Assembly: GCF_041537905.1 (NCBI RefSeq)
Contig: NZ_JBGRUO010000003.1
Span: forward strand, 186,001-250,000
DNA length: 64,000 nucleotides
DNA from: Ruegeria_C sp041537905
GTDB taxonomy: Bacteria; Pseudomonadota; Alphaproteobacteria; Rhodobacterales; Rhodobacteraceae
Reading direction: 5' to 3'
Shown here: piece by piece, positions 14,984 to 24,172 of the stretch
How the letters are laid out: each line of letters begins with the position of its first letter
How positions within the stretch are numbered: position 1 is the first letter of the stretch
Position numbers and translations under genes: made by a program
Notes under the pieces: model-generated
The model's database searches: none
Seen by the model: the letters and a program-made list of their open reading frames with translations, nothing else
Told to the model about the DNA's origin: nothing

Positions 14984-17632
14984 TCAGGCGTCCTTCGCCG
15001 CAGCCTTTTTCGCCGTCGCTTTCTTGGGCGCGGCTTTCTTCTTCGGCGCGGCCTTCTTGCGCCCACCCTTCTTGGCGGCCTTTTCGGCGATCAACTCGAC
15101 AGCCATCTCCATGGTCACGTCGGCGGGCTCCACGTCCTTGGGCAGGGTGGCGTTCACCTTCGCCCATTTGACATAGGGCCCATAACGGCCTTCCATCACG
15201 TTCACCGGACCGCCCTCTGCCGGATGCTCGCCCAATTCCTTCAAGGGCTTGACTGCTGCTCCGCGCCCACCTCGCGAGGCGGCCTTTTGCGCCAACACCT
15301 CGACCGCGCGGTTCATGCCGATGGTGAACACCTCATCGGCATCCTTGAGGTTGGCATAAAGGCGGCCATGTTTCACGAAGGGGCCATAGCGCCCGATCCC
15401 GGCCTCGATCATCTCGCCATCCTCGGGATGTGCGCCGACCTCGCGGGGCAGCGATAGCAGCATCAGCGCCTTTTCAAGGTCCAGATCATCCGGCGACCAG
15501 CCCTTGGGCAGGCTGGCGCGCGGCGGCTTCTTGTTCTCTTCGGTGGGCTCGCCACGCTGCACATACGGCCCGAACCGACCCTTCTTCAGGCTGATCTCAT
15601 CACCTGCATCCTCGCCCAGCACCCGGTCGCCGGTGTCATCGGCGTCGCCACTGATCGGGCGGGTGTAGCGGCATTCGGGATAGTTGCCGCAGCCCACGAA
15701 CCCGCCGGTACGCGAGGTTTTCAGATGCAGTTGACCCACGCCGCATTTTGGGCAGATCCGCGGGTCCGAGCCATCCTCGCGCGGCGGATACAGTTGCGGT
15801 GCCAGCGCCTCGTCCAGCTTGTCGAGCACTTCAGTGATGCGCAGCTCGGAGGTCTCGGAAATCGCCGCAGAGAAATCGCGCCAGAACCGGCCCAGCAGAT
15901 CCTTGTAGTCGGCATCCCCGGCGCTGACATTGTCCAGCTGCTCTTCCAGATTGGCGGTGAACTCATAGCCCACATATTGGCGGAAGAAGTTCAGCAGGAA
16001 GATGGTGACAATCCGGCCCTTTTCCTCGGGGATCAGCCGGTTCTTGTCCTTGCGCACATATTCGCGGTCCTGAATCGTCGTCACGATCGAGGCATAGGTG
16101 GACGGTCGCCCGATCCCCAGCTCTTCCATCCGCTTGACCAGCGTCGCCTCGGTATAGCGGGGCGGCGGCTGGGTGTGGTGTTGCAGCGCCAGAACCGCCT
16201 CGTTTTCGGCCAGCACAGCTTCTTTGGCGACTTTCGCGCCTTCCGTCACCTGCGCCTCGCCGGTGGCCTTGGCGAATTGATCGGATAGCGAGGTCTTGGC
16301 AAAGACCGCCCGCTCGCCCTGCATGATCTGCGGCAGGCGCTTGTCGTCATCATCGGCCACATCATCGCGGCCTTCTTCATAGACGCGCATGAACCCGTCA
16401 AACAGCACCACCTGACCGGTGGCGCGCAGGCCCACCTGGTTGTCATCGCTGCTGATATCGACCGTGGTCCGTTCCAGCCGTGCCGCCGCCATCTGGCAGG
16501 CCAAGGTGCGTTTCCAGATCAGATCATAGAGCTTGCGCTGATCCGGCTCCTTCAGCTTCAGCGCTTCGGCATCGCGGGTCATATCCGTGGGACGGATACA
16601 TTCATGCGCTTCCTGCGCGTTCTTGGCCTTGTTCTTGTACATACGCGGGCTGTCCGGCACGTATTCCGAGCCAAACCGGTCCTTGATCGCGTCGCGCGCG
16701 GCGGTCACGGCTTCAGGCGCCATGTCGATCCCGTCGGTTCGCATATAAGTGATGTAGCCCGCTTCATAGAGCCGCTGCGCCGTGCTCATGGTCTGGCGCG
16801 CGCCCATGCCGAATTTGCGGCTGGCTTCCTGCTGCAGGGTCGAGGTCATGAACGGGGCAGAGGGGTTGCGGGCGGCAGGCTTGGCCTCGACCGCGGCGAC
16901 GCTCAGCGCGCGGCTGGTGATCGCCTGCACGGCCAGTTCGGCCTGGGTAACATTGCCGATATCGTGCTTGTCGAGCTTCTTGCCCGCCAGCGTGGTCAGC
17001 CGCGCCTCATAGGTCTGGCCGCGTGGGGTCTCGAACAGCGCCTTGACGGACCAGTACTCCACCGGCTTGAAGGCCTCGATCTCCATCTCGCGTTCGACGA
17101 TCAGGCGCAGGCAGACCGATTGCACGCGGCCTGCCGATTTCGCACCCGGCAGCTTACGCCACAGAACGGGAGACAGGTTGAAGCCCACAAGATAATCCAG
17201 AGCGCGGCGGGCCAGATAGGCCTCGACCAGCGGCATGTCGACCTGACGCGGGTTCTGCATCGCCTCGGTGACGGCGGATTTAGTGATCGCGTTGAAAACC
17301 ACCCGGCTGACCGGTGTGTCCTTCTTGATCGAGCGGCGCTTGGTCAGCGCCTCCTGCAAGTGCCAACTGATCGCCTCGCCCTCGCGATCGGGGTCGGTTG
17401 CGAGGATCAGTTCGTTGTCGTCCTTGAGCGCGTCGGCGATGGCTTTGACATGTTTGCGGCTGTCGGTTCCGACCTCCCATTTCATGTCAAATTCATGCTC
17501 GGTATCGACCGATCCATCCTTGGGCGGCAGGTCACGCACATGGCCGTAAGAGGCCAGAACCGTGTAGTCAGAGCCAAGATATTTGTTGATCGTCTTTGCC
17601 TTGGCCGGGGATTCTACAACAACTACGGGCAT
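14984..17632 (-). CDS. topA: DNA topoisomerase I
   Basis: Relaxes negative supercoils by cutting one strand. The 882-residue product has the TOPRIM domain with Glu7 (VESPAK) and the acidic motif D80-P-D82-R-E84, and the active-site Tyr296 in TYMRTD. One C4 zinc ribbon (CPKC ... CGNYPEC) is seen, followed by topoisomerase C-terminal repeat motifs (for example EAGIGRYGPFVKHG, VMEGRYGPYVKWA) and a Lys/Ala-rich tail (about 845-882), as in other alphaproteobacterial TopA. It lies upstream-to-downstream next to dprA on the same strand, with 173 bases between. Confidence 0.98.
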   Translation of the reverse strand: MPVVVVESPAKAKTINKYLGSDYTVLASYGHVRDLPPKDGSVDTEHEFDMKWEVGTDSRKHVKAIADALKDDNELILATDPDREGEAISWHLQEALTKRRSIKKDTPVSRVVFNAITKSAVTEAMQNPRQVDMPLVEAYLARRALDYLVGFNLSPVLWRKLPGAKSAGRVQSVCLRLIVEREMEIEAFKPVEYWSVKALFETPRGQTYEARLTTLAGKKLDKHDIGNVTQAELAVQAITSRALSVAAVEAKPAARNPSAPFMTSTLQQEASRKFGMGARQTMSTAQRLYEAGYITYMRTDGIDMAPEAVTAARDAIKDRFGSEYVPDSPRMYKNKAKNAQEAHECIRPTDMTRDAEALKLKEPDQRKLYDLIWKRTLACQMAAARLERTTVDISSDDNQVGLRATGQVVLFDGFMRVYEEGRDDVADDDDKRLPQIMQGERAVFAKTSLSDQFAKATGEAQVTEGAKVAKEAVLAENEAVLALQHHTQPPPRYTEATLVKRMEELGIGRPSTYASIVTTIQDREYVRKDKNRLIPEEKGRIVTIFLLNFFRQYVGYEFTANLEEQLDNVSAGDADYKDLLGRFWRDFSAAISETSELRITEVLDKLDEALAPQLYPPREDGSDPRICPKCGVGQLHLKTSRTGGFVGCGNYPECRYTRPISGDADDTGDRVLGEDAGDEISLKKGRFGPYVQRGEPTEENKKPPRASLPKGWSPDDLDLEKALMLLSLPREVGAHPEDGEMIEAGIGRYGPFVKHGRLYANLKDADEVFTIGMNRAVEVLAQKAASRGGRGAAVKPLKELGEHPAEGGPVNVMEGRYGPYVKWAKVNATLPKDVEPADVTMEMAVELIAEKAAKKGGRKKAAPKKKAAPKKATAKKAAAKDA

Positions 17633-17805
17633 TTAGATGGAAACCTCATGCAACGAACTCGGCGCGTTCTATGGCCGGGCAACATGTGGGGTGCAAGGGG
17701 GAATTGTCAATCCGGCAGAACCTCACTCGACGAAAGGTCGCAATTTCCTGCACCTATCCATCTCAGAGATCAGCAAAAAACGGGCGTGCGCGACGTGACG
17801 CAAGC

Positions 17806-18957
17806 TCAATGTGCTAGTGAAAGCAGACCACCGGCCTGACGCTGGATTTTGCCGTCCAGCTCCAGATCGACGATGGCAGGTCCAACGTCACCGGGTGCCG
17901 CGCCAAGGTCGCGAATCAATTGGTCCTCGGCGATAGGCGAGGGGCCAAGCCGGTTCAGAATCTGGCCATGCAACTGAGCGGTTTCACGCAGGCTCCGCGT
18001 TTGAGAGGCCTCAGGCAGATCCTGCATCAGGTCGTTCAGGTCGGGTTGCGACGGGGCAGGCTCTTGGGCGGGCAAGGCGGCGATCACATCCTCGGCATTG
18101 CGCACCAGTTGGGCACCGTCCCGGATCAGATGATTGCAGCCTGCCGCGCGCGCATCAAAGGGATGGCCGGGCACTGCCAGCACCTCGCGCCCCTGATCCA
18201 GCGCATCGCGCGCGGTGATGAGGCTGCCGGATTTGGCGGCGGCCTCGACCACGACAACGGCCCGTGCCAGGCCCGAGATGATTCGATTGCGCCGCGGGAA
18301 ATGCCGCGCCTGTGGTGACAGGCGGGCAGGTTGTTCGGAGAGTCGCAGCCCCTGCATTGCGATATCCCCCGCCAGATGTGTGTTCTCGGCCGGGTAGATC
18401 ACGTCGACGCCGCCCGCCATGACAGCAATGGTTCCGGTCTTGAGCGCGGCCAGATGCGCAGCGGCATCAATGCCACGTGCCAGTCCAGACACGACCACGA
18501 AACCCTGCGCGCCCAGATCATGGGCCAGCGCCCGCGCCATGCGGGTGCCAAGCGATGAGCTGTTGCGGGCGCCGACCATGGCAATGATCGGACGTTGCAG
18601 CAGCGACACATCCCCCATCGCCCAGAGAATCGGCGGTGCGTCGTTCAGGTCGATCAACTGGCGCGGATAATCCGGATCGCCCAGGCACAAAAGCCGCGCG
18701 CGGGCGGCTTTTGCGGCCTTGAACTCTGCCTCGATCACACCGGGAGGACATGTTTCATAATCCTCGACCCCGGCCTTGCGCGCCACTTCGGGCAACGCCA
18801 CCAGCGCGTTCTGCGCCGTGCCATGTTCCGACATGAGCCGACGAAATGTCGCCGGACCAACCCGTCTCGAGCGCAGAAGACGGAGCCACGCAATCTGATC
18901 GTCTTCCGTGGTGGGTGGGAGTGGGGGGTGATAGGAAGAAATCTGATCTTCGGTCAT
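17806..18957 (-). CDS. dprA: DNA-processing protein DprA
   Basis: Loads RecA on single-stranded DNA during natural transformation. The product has 383 residues: an N-terminal helical (SAM-like) part with IAWLRLLRSRRVGPATF, the Rossmann DprA domain with MVGARNSSSLG, VVSGLARGIDAAAH and FPRRNRIISGLA, and a C-terminal winged-helix (ILNRLGPSPIAEDQLIRDL). Many bacteria not known to be competent keep it. The ATG at 18957 gives the common length; dprA next to topA is a frequent order. Confidence 0.96.
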   Translation of the reverse strand: MTEDQISSYHPPLPPTTEDDQIAWLRLLRSRRVGPATFRRLMSEHGTAQNALVALPEVARKAGVEDYETCPPGVIEAEFKAAKAARARLLCLGDPDYPRQLIDLNDAPPILWAMGDVSLLQRPIIAMVGARNSSSLGTRMARALAHDLGAQGFVVVSGLARGIDAAAHLAALKTGTIAVMAGGVDVIYPAENTHLAGDIAMQGLRLSEQPARLSPQARHFPRRNRIISGLARAVVVVEAAAKSGSLITARDALDQGREVLAVPGHPFDARAAGCNHLIRDGAQLVRNAEDVIAALPAQEPAPSQPDLNDLMQDLPEASQTRSLRETAQLHGQILNRLGPSPIAEDQLIRDLGAAPGDVGPAIVDLELDGKIQRQAGGLLSLAH

Positions 18958-19053
18958 CCGTGGCTCCGCTTCTGTGCAGAACCGGTTTACGACTCACGAG
19001 GTTAACATCCTATGAATCGGCGCAAATTTATCGAAGTTTGCCGAATTTCCTGT

Positions 19054-20475
19054 TCAGGTCGCAGATCCGCCCACGGTCAGCCCGTCCATCAGCACGGTCG
19101 GCTGACCCACGCCCACAGGCACCCACTGCCCATCCTTGCCGCAGGTGCCCATGCCCGGATCAAGCGCCATATCGTTGCCCAGCCCGCGCACCTGCCGCAG
19201 CGCCGACGGGCCATCCCCGATCAGCGTCGCGCCCTTGACCGGTGCGCCGATCTTGCCGTTCTCGACCCGGTAGGCCTCGGTGCAGGAAAACACGAACTTG
19301 CCATTGGTGATATCCACCTGTCCGCCGCCAAAGCCCACCGCCCAGATGCCGTCCTTGATCTCGGCCACCAGGTCTTCGGGCTTCGCATCGCCGCCCAGCA
19401 TCACGGTGTTGGTCATGCGTGGCATCGGCTTATGGGCATAGCTCTGCCGCCGCCCGTTGCCGGTCGGTTCCACGCCCATCAGCCGCGCATTCTGCCGGTC
19501 CTGCATGTAACCCACCAGAATCCCATCCTCAATCAGCGTGGTCCGCCCCGAGGGCGTGCCCTCATCATCGACCGAGATCGAGCCGCGCCGATCCCGGATG
19601 GTACCATCATCCAGCACGGTTACGCCCTTGGCGGCCACTTGCTGACCCATCAGTCCGGCAAAGGCGGAACTGCCCTTGCGGTTGAAGTCGCCCTCCAGCC
19701 CGTGGCCGATGGCCTCGTGCAGCAGGATGCCGGGCCATCCCGGTCCAAGCGCCACCTCCATCACACCGGCAGGTGCAGGCACCGCGTCGAGGTTCACCTT
19801 AGCGATTCTCAAAGCTTCGCGCGCCTTTGCCTGCCAGTCCGCCGGGTCGATCAACCCATCAAGCCCGACTCGGCCACCGCCGCCGGCCGACCCGCTTTCG
19901 CGGCGCCCGTCCTGTTCAACGATGACCGAGATGTTCAGCCGGGTCATCGGGCGCGTGTCACGCACCACAGCGCCGTCGGGGCGCAGAATCGCGACCTCTT
20001 GCAGCGAGGCGGCGATCGAGGCTGTCACCTGCACCACGCGCGCATCAAGATCGCGGGTAAAGGCATCAATCTCGCGCAGGGTTTCGATCTTGACCGGAAA
20101 CTCGGCCGAGGCGATCGGGTCGTCATCGGTGTAGAGCTTTGTGTTGGTTGGGGCAGGGCCCTCAGCCAGCGTCCCGCCACCATCACCCACGGCCAGCCGC
20201 GCGGTTTCTGCCGCGCGCCGCAGTGCCGGGATCGAGACATCGGTGGAATGGGCATACCCCGCCACCTCGCCCCGGACCGCGCGCAATCCGAATCCCTCGG
20301 CTGCGTCATAAGAGGCGCTGCGCAGCCGCCCGTCGTCAAAGGTCAGCGACTCGGACCGGCGGCGTTCGACAAAGAGTTCCCCATCATCCGCGCCGCTGGT
20401 GGCGTGACGCAGCACATCCAGCGCTTCATCCTGCGGAAGGGCGGTGTCGAAAGGACGAAACGGGGTCTCTGACAT
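19054..20475 (-). CDS. tldD: Metalloprotease TldD
   Basis: Subunit of the TldD/TldE zinc protease that degrades unfolded peptides and matures some modified peptides. The 473-residue length fits the family with ATG 20475; a longer in-frame start at 20628 would cross the intergenic FNR-type box and run back to the start of ctaC, and is rejected. The zinc motif HEAIGHGLEGDF is in the middle, and the C-terminal domain has FVFSCTEAYRVENGKI and the LIGDGPSALRQV segment. No tldE is in the window, so the partner lies elsewhere. It is divergent from the cytochrome oxidase operon. Confidence 0.96.
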   Translation of the reverse strand: MSETPFRPFDTALPQDEALDVLRHATSGADDGELFVERRRSESLTFDDGRLRSASYDAAEGFGLRAVRGEVAGYAHSTDVSIPALRRAAETARLAVGDGGGTLAEGPAPTNTKLYTDDDPIASAEFPVKIETLREIDAFTRDLDARVVQVTASIAASLQEVAILRPDGAVVRDTRPMTRLNISVIVEQDGRRESGSAGGGGRVGLDGLIDPADWQAKAREALRIAKVNLDAVPAPAGVMEVALGPGWPGILLHEAIGHGLEGDFNRKGSSAFAGLMGQQVAAKGVTVLDDGTIRDRRGSISVDDEGTPSGRTTLIEDGILVGYMQDRQNARLMGVEPTGNGRRQSYAHKPMPRMTNTVMLGGDAKPEDLVAEIKDGIWAVGFGGGQVDITNGKFVFSCTEAYRVENGKIGAPVKGATLIGDGPSALRQVRGLGNDMALDPGMGTCGKDGQWVPVGVGQPTVLMDGLTVGGSAT

Positions 20476-20493
20476 TGGTATTGGTCTCTTTAT

Positions 20494-20507
20494 TTGATCC
20501 AGATCAA
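20494..20507. promoter_or_regulatory. FNR/FnrL-type box between tldD and ctaC
   Basis: TTGAT-CCAG-ATCAA, a perfect match to the TTGAT-N4-ATCAA consensus of FNR-family regulators. It ends 144 bases before the ctaC ATG and begins 18 bases past the tldD ATG, so it could repress tldD by covering its promoter or act on the oxidase operon from a distance. The site is seen directly; which gene it controls is inference. Confidence 0.8.
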
Positions 20508-20651
20508 AAATAGCGTCTGTTTGACGCAAGCATTTTGCTTTATCTGCCTCCCGGAATATGGTTTTTACCGCAGCCAATGACAACGGTCGGAATCTGAATT
20601 GATTCATATCGGCCGGACAGGGACGCAAAGATCAACCGATCAGGACAGAAA

Positions 20652-21488
20652 ATGAAGAACGTTTTGACGCTTTCGGGGCTTCTCGCCACCCTTACGAGCC
20701 TACCGGCCATGGCGCAGGAACTTGAAGTCATCGGCAAACCCGTCGATCGCGGCATGGGGTTCCAGCCCGCAGCAACCGAACTGGCCCGTGACCTGCAATC
20801 GCTAGACAACTTGATTCTGGTGATCATCACGATCATCTGCGTCTTTGTCGCCGGCCTGCTGCTTTATGCGATTTTCCGGTTCAACAGCCGGGTGAATCCG
20901 AAGCCCGCGAGTTTCTCGCATTACACCCCGGTCGAGATTGCCTGGACCATCGGGCCGATCCTGATCCTTGTGCTGATCGGGGCCTATTCGCTGCCGGTCC
21001 TGTTCAAGCAGCAGGAAATCCCCGAGGCGGATATCACCATCAAGGTCACCGGCTACCAGTGGTACTGGGGCTATGAATATGTCGATCACGAGTTCGAGTT
21101 CGAAAGCTTCATGCTGGACCGCGACGGGCTGGAAGAAGCCGGTTACAGCCAGGATGAATATCTGCTGGCCACCGACACGGCCGTGGTTGTTCCGGTCAAC
21201 AAGATCATCGTGATGCAGGTGACCGGGGCGGACGTAATCCATTCCTGGACCATTCCCGCCTTTGGCGTGAAGCAGGATGCGGTGCCGGGACGTCTGGCAG
21301 AGCTGTGGTTCAAGGCCGAGAAAGAAGGCATCTATTTCGGCCAGTGTTCCGAGCTTTGCGGCAAGGACCACGCCTATATGCCGATCACCGTCAAGGTCGT
21401 CAGCCAGGAGGCCTATGATGAATGGCTCAAGGGCGCGATCGACGAATATGCCGGTCTACCCCAAAGCTATAACGTGGCGTCCAATTAA
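20652..21488 (+). CDS. ctaC: Cytochrome c oxidase subunit II (aa3 type)
   Basis: Carries the CuA centre that takes electrons from cytochrome c. The 278-residue product has a signal peptide (cleaved near Ala21), two transmembrane helices (about 53-75 and 98-116) and a periplasmic cupredoxin domain. CuA ligands are all present: His197, Cys232, Glu234, Cys236, His240 and Met243 (CSELCGKDHAYM). It is the first gene of the ctaC-ctaB-coxF-ctaG-ctaE set. Subunit I (ctaD) is not in the window, which is the usual arrangement in Rhodobacter and Paracoccus relatives. Confidence 0.98.
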   Translation: MKNVLTLSGLLATLTSLPAMAQELEVIGKPVDRGMGFQPAATELARDLQSLDNLILVIITIICVFVAGLLLYAIFRFNSRVNPKPASFSHYTPVEIAWTIGPILILVLIGAYSLPVLFKQQEIPEADITIKVTGYQWYWGYEYVDHEFEFESFMLDRDGLEEAGYSQDEYLLATDTAVVVPVNKIIVMQVTGADVIHSWTIPAFGVKQDAVPGRLAELWFKAEKEGIYFGQCSELCGKDHAYMPITVKVVSQEAYDEWLKGAIDEYAGLPQSYNVASN

Positions 21489-21516
21489 CGGCGCACCTGA
21501 GAACGATGTGATGCAG

Positions 21517-21539
21517 GGTGCGTGATTTCACGCACCTTT
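21517..21539 (+). terminator. Hairpin between ctaC and ctaB
   Basis: GGTGCGTGA (21517-21525) and TCACGCACC (21528-21536) form a 9-bp perfect stem with only two bases left in the loop, followed by three T. The T-run is short, so it is likely a partial terminator or an RNA-stability stem that raises the subunit II message over the assembly genes. Confidence 0.6.
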
Positions 21540-21557
21540 CGACCCAAAAGGACCAAG

Positions 21558-22514
21558 ATGAGCGACGCGAGCATCAATGCCAGCACAGCCCAGAGCGCGG
21601 GCCGCCAGGACGAGGCCAGCTTCGGCGACTATTTCGCCCTGCTGAAACCCCGCGTGATGTCGCTTGTGGTGTTCACGGCGCTGGTTGGTCTGCTGGCCGC
21701 GCCGATGCCGGTGCATCCGGTGATCGGGTTCTGCGCAATCCTTTTTATTGCCATTGGTGGCGGCGCGTCCGGCGCGCTCAACATGTGGTGGGACGCTGAT
21801 ATCGACAGGGTGATGAAGCGCACCAAGGGTCGTCCCATCCCGGCGGGCAAGGTCGAGGCGGGCGAGGCGCTGGCGCTAGGTCTGGCGCTGTCGGGGCTCA
21901 GCGTGATCATGCTGGGTCTGGCGACGAACGTTTTCGCTGGCGCGTTTCTGGCCTTCACCATCTTTTTCTATGCCGTTGTCTATACGATGTGGCTCAAGCG
22001 CTCGACGCCGCAGAACATCGTGATCGGCGGCGCGGCGGGCGCCTTCCCGCCGGTGATCGGCTGGATCGCCGCGACCGGTACCATGTCGGTCGAGCCGTGG
22101 TTGATGTTTGCCCTGACCTTCATGTGGACACCACCGCATTTCTGGGCTCTGGCCCTGTTCATGCGCACCGATTATGACGATGCAGGCGTGCCCATGCTGA
22201 CCGTAACCCATGGTCGCCGCGCCACGCGGGTGCATATCCTTGTTTACACGATCCTGCTGGCATTGCTGGCCGTCGGCACCGCCTTCTCAGGCATTGGCGG
22301 GCCGATCTATCTGGCGGTTGCGCTGGTGCTGAACGCCTTGTTCCTGCGCGGTGCGTGGCGCATCTGGCGCCGCGACGAAGACATGTCCGAGGCCGACAAT
22401 TTCAAGGTCGAGCGCGGGTTCTTCAAACTGTCGCTGCTCTACCTCTTCCTGCATTTCGGCGCGATCCTGGTTGAGGCGCTGCTGAAACCCTACGGGCTGG
22501 GAGGCTGGTCATGA
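21558..22514 (+). CDS. ctaB: Protoheme IX farnesyltransferase (heme o synthase)
   Basis: Adds a farnesyl group to heme b, the first step to heme a. With ATG 21558 (AAGGA upstream) the product has 318 residues and many membrane helices. The prenyltransferase motif N75-MWWDADID-R84 (NxxxDxxxD) and the downstream KRTKGRPIPAG are present. A second aspartate-rich loop is seen in DYDDAGVPMLTVTHG. A GTG start at 21522 would lie within the hairpin and is rejected. The stop overlaps the next gene (ATGA). Confidence 0.97.
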   Translation: MSDASINASTAQSAGRQDEASFGDYFALLKPRVMSLVVFTALVGLLAAPMPVHPVIGFCAILFIAIGGGASGALNMWWDADIDRVMKRTKGRPIPAGKVEAGEALALGLALSGLSVIMLGLATNVFAGAFLAFTIFFYAVVYTMWLKRSTPQNIVIGGAAGAFPPVIGWIAATGTMSVEPWLMFALTFMWTPPHFWALALFMRTDYDDAGVPMLTVTHGRRATRVHILVYTILLALLAVGTAFSGIGGPIYLAVALVLNALFLRGAWRIWRRDEDMSEADNFKVERGFFKLSLLYLFLHFGAILVEALLKPYGLGGWS

Positions 22515-22672
22515 GCCTGCGCCAGACCCATGAGCTGCACAAGCGCCGCTATGGCCGCAACCTGGGCGTCGCCCTGACCCTGGCCGCCTTCATCGTGATT
22601 ATCTTCGGTCTGACCGTGGTCAAGGTGACCCGTGGCGATTTCGAACCACCGCGCGGCGAGGTGCAAAACTGA
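22511..22672 (+). CDS. coxF: CoxF-like small membrane protein of the oxidase operon
   Basis: A 53-residue protein beginning MSLRQTHELHKRRYGRNLG, with one membrane helix (about 19-39, VALTLAAFIVIIFGLTVVKV) and a short tail ending PPRGEVQN. It overlaps ctaB by ATGA and its TGA overlaps the ctaG start (TGATG), so all three are translationally coupled. From memory, a similar small gene lies between ctaB and ctaG in Rhodobacteraceae and is annotated CoxF or an oxidase assembly protein; its biochemical role is not established. Too short to be found by length filters. Confidence 0.82.
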   Translation: MSLRQTHELHKRRYGRNLGVALTLAAFIVIIFGLTVVKVTRGDFEPPRGEVQN

Positions 22673-23247
22673 TGGCGATCAGCGGACCTCAAAAAACCGT
22701 GCTGCAGACCGTGGGCGTTGTGGTGCTGATGGGGGGGCTCGCCTGGGCCTCGGTGCCGTTTTACGACTGGTTCTGCCGGGTCACGGGGTTTGGCGGCGTG
22801 ACGGGCGTTGCGACCGAAAGCTCTGATACGATCCTCGACAAGACCATCAAGGTGCGCTTCGATGCCTCCAAGGAACGCGACATGCCGTGGGAATTCACCC
22901 CCATGGAGCGCGAGATGGAACTGCGCATCGGTGAAACCGGGCTGGCCTTTTATGAAGCCTACAACCCGACCGACCGCCCCATCGCAGGGCAGGCCTCTTA
23001 TAATGTGACGCCTTATACGGCGGGCGGTTTCTTTGAAAAGATCGCCTGTTTCTGCTTTGAGGAGCAGGTCCTGCAGCCCGGCGAACGGGTGCAGATGCCG
23101 GTGACCTTCTTTGTTGATCCTGAAATCGTCGATGACCGGGACGGCAAATATGTACATACGATCACGCTGTCGTATACCTTCTACGAAATAGATCTGCCCG
23201 AGGGATATGCCGCCCTCGATACGCAGGCGCAAACCACTACGAATTAA
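22672..23247 (+). CDS. ctaG: Cytochrome c oxidase assembly protein CtaG (Cox11)
   Basis: Copper chaperone that delivers CuB to subunit I. The 191-residue product has one N-terminal membrane helix (about 9-30), a Cys35 just after it, and a periplasmic immunoglobulin-like domain with the copper-binding pair Cys126 and Cys128 (IACFCFEEQ). It lies 21 bases before ctaE. Confidence 0.97.
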   Translation: MAISGPQKTVLQTVGVVVLMGGLAWASVPFYDWFCRVTGFGGVTGVATESSDTILDKTIKVRFDASKERDMPWEFTPMEREMELRIGETGLAFYEAYNPTDRPIAGQASYNVTPYTAGGFFEKIACFCFEEQVLQPGERVQMPVTFFVDPEIVDDRDGKYVHTITLSYTFYEIDLPEGYAALDTQAQTTTN

Positions 23248-23268
23248 GCCGCAAGGTGAGGGACACTC

Positions 23269-24084
23269 ATGGCACATGCTAAGAACCACGACTATCACAT
23301 TCTGAACCCCTCTATCTGGCCGTTCATCGGTGCGATCAGCGGCTTTGTCATGCTGTTTGGCGCGGTGCTGTGGATGCACGGGGTCACTGCCTGGATGTTC
23401 TGGATGGGCTTTGTGGGCGTGCTTTACACCATGTTCGCATGGTGGTCCGAAGTGGTGGTGGAAAGCCGGGTCGGCGATCACACGCCAGTGGTGCGGATCG
23501 GCCTGCGCTATGGCTTCATCCTTTTCATCATGTCCGAAGTGATGTTCTTCTTCGCCTGGTTCTGGTCCTTCTTCAAACACCGCATCTACCCGATGCAGGA
23601 CTATGTGGGGTCCGAGTACGTTGCCCCCGCGATCCACGCGGTCGACCCGTTCCACCTGCCGCTGATCAACACGCTGGTGCTGCTGCTGTCGGGCTGTGCA
23701 GTGACCTGGGCGCACCACGCGCTGGTGCATGAGGGCGACCGCAAGGCGCTGGTTCAGGGCCTGGCCATCGGCATCGTGCTGGGCATCTTCTTTACCTTCC
23801 TGCAGGCCTATGAATATGCCGAGCTGCTGCTGCACGAAGACTGGACCTTTGGTGGCGATCAGTTCTATTCGAACTTCTTCATGGCAACCGGCTTCCATGG
23901 CTTCCACGTGGTCATCGGTACCATCTTCCTGACCGTCTGCCTGATCCGCGCCATGCGGGGTGATTTCACTCCCGAGAAGCATGTGGGCTTTGAAGCGGCA
24001 GCCTGGTACTGGCACTTCGTTGACGTGGTCTGGCTGTTCCTGTTCGTCGCCGTCTATATCTGGGGGCAAGCACCGCTCTACTAA
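23269..24084 (+). CDS. ctaE: Cytochrome c oxidase subunit III
   Basis: Integral membrane subunit of the aa3 oxidase, 271 residues with seven predicted helices. Typical segments are HAKNHDYHILNPSIWPFIGA at the N-terminus, SEVMFFFAWFWSFF, and WYWHFVDVVWLFLFVAVYIWG at the end. A terminator at 24150-24172 closes this operon. Confidence 0.98.
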   Translation: MAHAKNHDYHILNPSIWPFIGAISGFVMLFGAVLWMHGVTAWMFWMGFVGVLYTMFAWWSEVVVESRVGDHTPVVRIGLRYGFILFIMSEVMFFFAWFWSFFKHRIYPMQDYVGSEYVAPAIHAVDPFHLPLINTLVLLLSGCAVTWAHHALVHEGDRKALVQGLAIGIVLGIFFTFLQAYEYAELLLHEDWTFGGDQFYSNFFMATGFHGFHVVIGTIFLTVCLIRAMRGDFTPEKHVGFEAAAWYWHFVDVVWLFLFVAVYIWGQAPLY

Positions 24085-24101
24085 GCGGGCGATCTCACAG
24101 G

Positions 24102-24123
24102 CAAGGCGTTTCACAACGCCTTG
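24102..24123 (+). repeat. Stem-loop after ctaE
   Basis: CAAGGCGTT and AACGCCTTG form a 9-bp perfect stem with a four-base loop, 17 bases after the ctaE stop. No T-run follows; together with the next hairpin it may protect the 3' end of the oxidase message. Confidence 0.6.
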
Positions 24124-24149
24124 TCCAAGCGGTTTGCAAATCGCTTTCA

Positions 24150-24172
24150 AGCCGCTCCCAAGCGGCTTTTTT
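24150..24172 (+). terminator. Rho-independent terminator of the cta operon
   Basis: AGCCGCT (24150-24156) and AGCGGCT (24161-24167), four-base loop, then five T (24168-24172). It separates the oxidase operon from surf1-thrC, so the next unit probably has a promoter in 24173-24292. Confidence 0.87.

Noticed and set aside
19012..20472. A 486-codon plus-strand frame opposite tldD
   Set aside because: Shadow of tldD; no motif, and it would share no promoter with real genes.
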